A stretch of 14,746 nt of DNA from Candidatus Diapherotrites archaeon CG08_land_8_20_14_0_20_34_12 (lineage in GTDB: Archaea > Iainarchaeota > Iainarchaeia > Iainarchaeales > 0-14-0-20-34-12). A program made the translations under genes and the position numbers. Shown here piece after piece: positions 13,382 through 14,746 of this stretch. The DNA lies in contig PEXL01000036.1 in NCBI GenBank assembly GCA_002779065.1, positions 1 through 14,746 of the forward strand. The letters are read 5' to 3'. The notes beneath the pieces are model-generated. The model ran no database searches. It was not told where the DNA came from and saw nothing but the letters and a program-made list of their open reading frames with translations. Each line of letters starts with the position of its first letter. Position 1 is the first letter of the stretch.

Positions 13382-14733
13382 TTCAGTTCAACCTCATATT
13401 GCTGCATTATACTATCAACATTCTTTTCCATTTGTTCATAATTTGCATTCATTGAATCATATTCAGCTTTTTTCTCTGCAAGTATTTTTTCAGTATCTGA
13501 TGCTCCGGCTATGAAATACATTACTTTTGTAAATAACCCTTTATTTTCTGTTTTCCATACTGCAACATCATCCCTGTATTTTAAGGCTAATTCTAGTTTT
13601 TTCATTTTTAAATATGATTTTACGCTGAAGAAATATTCTTTCAAATCATTATCTGTTGGGTTTTGCTTCTTAGCCATCTTTTGTGCAACATTTGCATGTA
13701 TTGACATAAACATGCTTAATTCCCCTATCTCTGTTTCATATAAAATAGATTCATCAACATTATCTGATGTTAAACTGTTGCTTGCATCTGCCAACAAGGT
13801 CCAGCCACCAGATGCTGCTGTTCCTAATGCCCATAAACCATTTTCTTTTATTGCCTTAAAAACAGAATTATCTTCCTTAGTAATTTTTACACCTCTTGCT
13901 GCATCTGCTACTTCAATAACAGTGCCCGTTACTGAAGCTAAACCATCTGTAGATTCTGTCAATAATTTAATATTCTGCGCATTTTCAGCAAGTTCTTTTA
14001 CATTCTTTATTTCAGAAATTTTTTGCATTTGTTTTGGTAGCTGACTGATTGTGTCCAAAAAGCTTGCCAATTTATATGGGCCTTTTATCCCCCAATTTAA
14101 CATATCAAATAAACCTATATTTTTTGCATTTGTAAGATTCGCCCTTCCTTTCCTAAACTCATAATTTGCAATCTCTTCCCAACTCTTTGCATTTCCAGTG
14201 TAACCAATGAAACCTAATCCAAAATAATTGGAGAGTGAATTACCTTTGTCATATGCTTCAGCCCCATTGTCTGACATTCCTATTAAATTAAGCCCTAAAA
14301 TTTCTTGTGGATTTATGCTTAATTTCTTGCTAGACTCAGTTAAGGCTTCACATACTTTAATTTCATACCCATATGCTACTTTATTGACACATTTTTTCCC
14401 TAATTTGCAATCAGAATTCACACAACAAGTATCTGTTCCTTGTCCGCCTATCTTCCCTTCACAACAAAATACTCTTTCCTTTTCATATTCCCAAACCACA
14501 TTGCCAGAATTTGCACAACCTGTTGAGCTGTCTGAATGCATAATAGAACTGTCTGAAATACAGCATTGTCCTGCACCTGTGCAACCACAATCCTTTGGAC
14601 ACGTATAACAATTTTCGCCACCAGCACTATTGCAAGTACTATCTCCACACACTATCCAAGCGGCCGAGAGTACTGGCTGGCTGAAAGGCTGCCAGGTGAA
14701 CGGTCGCACTAATTTTATATTTTGAATAAACAT
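13378..14733 (-). CDS. Cysteine-rich surface-type protein, 451 residues, anomalous N-terminus
   Basis: Function not recognised. Residues 29-128 hold all 16 cysteines. CGDSTCNSAGGENCYTCPKD (29-48) plus CG follows the CGDGxC-GENCxTCPxDCG pattern common in archaeal extracellular proteins; paired Cys-Cys at 57-58, 90-91 and 103-104 then lead to a VNSDCKLGKKC segment. The rest has no cysteine and is largely helical, with a Gly/Ala-rich stretch (GTAASGGWTLLADASNSL) and a likely coiled coil at the C-terminus (EKILAEKKAEYDSMNANYEQ). Start ATG 14731-14733 has ggtgaggt immediately upstream, and an in-frame TGA just before it rules out extension. The N-terminus (residues 1-27) is not a convincing signal peptide and is encoded by unusually GC-rich DNA; it may be an artefact or a replaced leader. 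It overlaps the lipoprotein gene by four bases. Confidence 0.6.
   Translation of the reverse strand: MFIQNIKLVRPFTWQPFSQPVLSAAWIVCGDSTCNSAGGENCYTCPKDCGCTGAGQCCISDSSIMHSDSSTGCANSGNVVWEYEKERVFCCEGKIGGQGTDTCCVNSDCKLGKKCVNKVAYGYEIKVCEALTESSKKLSINPQEILGLNLIGMSDNGAEAYDKGNSLSNYFGLGFIGYTGNAKSWEEIANYEFRKGRANLTNAKNIGLFDMLNWGIKGPYKLASFLDTISQLPKQMQKISEIKNVKELAENAQNIKLLTESTDGLASVTGTVIEVADAARGVKITKEDNSVFKAIKENGLWALGTAASGGWTLLADASNSLTSDNVDESILYETEIGELSMFMSIHANVAQKMAKKQNPTDNDLKEYFFSVKSYLKMKKLELALKYRDDVAVWKTENKGLFTKVMYFIAGASDTEKILAEKKAEYDSMNANYEQMEKNVDSIMQQYEVELK
14653..14709. other. GC-rich, compositionally foreign patch with imperfect stem-loop
   Basis: This 57-base stretch is conspicuously GC-rich, while flanking DNA is about one-third GC. 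It contains gcggccg, agtact, and an imperfect inverted repeat around 14676-14698 (outer arms CTGGC and GCCAG). It encodes residues 9-27 of the cysteine-rich protein, where a signal peptide would be expected. It may be a sequence-joining artefact or an inserted element; this reading cannot distinguish them. Confidence 0.5.
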
Positions 14734-14746
14734 ACCTCACCTATCG

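Noticed and set aside
13511..14044. Plus-strand open frame of 177 codons within the cysteine-rich protein gene
   Set aside because: Antisense shadow with no motif. The minus-strand frame is longer, has a Shine-Dalgarno-like site and is coupled to a lipoprotein gene.
1..14746. CRISPR arrays, tRNA or rRNA genes, insertion sequences
   Set aside because: I saw no regularly spaced direct repeats, no T-loop consensus with a matching acceptor stem, and no transposase-like ORF or terminal inverted repeats.

Overview
The window looks like chromosomal DNA of an AT-rich archaeon, most likely a DPANN-type lineage, although the phylum cannot be fixed from sequence reading alone. Three things point this way. 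Several genes have a TATA-like element about 25-35 bases before the start codon, as in leaderless archaeal transcripts. Gene ends are followed by oligo-T tracts rather than GC hairpins. The gene content (stand-alone ScpA/ScpB, a DUF47/PiT phosphate pair, cysteine-rich exported proteins with tandem repeats) also fits. There are no rRNA, tRNA, CRISPR or insertion-sequence genes.

Layout. (1) 1-3906 (+): a three-gene methionine/one-carbon operon: methylenetetrahydrofolate reductase, a stand-alone cobalamin methionine synthase reactivation domain, and a methionine synthase that lacks that domain. Together they would turn methylene-tetrahydrofolate into methyl-tetrahydrofolate, pass the methyl group to homocysteine through cobalamin, and rescue oxidised cobalamin in trans. 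(2) 4012-4800 (+) ScpA and 7532-8089 (+) ScpB, the kleisin and kite subunits of an SMC condensin. Between them on the minus strand lie a PiT phosphate permease with its DUF47/PhoU-like partner (overlapping genes) and a UbiA-family membrane prenyltransferase that resembles decaprenyl-phosphate phosphoribosyltransferase. (3) 8124-8713 (+): two overlapping unrecognised ORFs of 99 codons each. (4) about 8820-10352 (+): an exported alpha/beta-hydrolase esterase with three C-terminal cysteine-rich repeats. Its signal peptide is visible upstream of any ordinary start codon. (5) 10485-11710 (+): an AbiE-type toxin-antitoxin pair in reversed order (nucleotidyltransferase first), preceded by a near-perfect palindrome that encloses the TATA box. 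(6) 11712-14733 (-): an MFS transporter, a small lipoprotein, and a cysteine-rich 451-residue protein whose 5' end carries an anomalously GC-rich patch near the window edge.

The points most worth checking are the split methionine synthase, the palindromic operator over the AbiE promoter, the missing start codon of the esterase, the two 99-codon ORFs, and the compositionally foreign patch at about 14653-14709.
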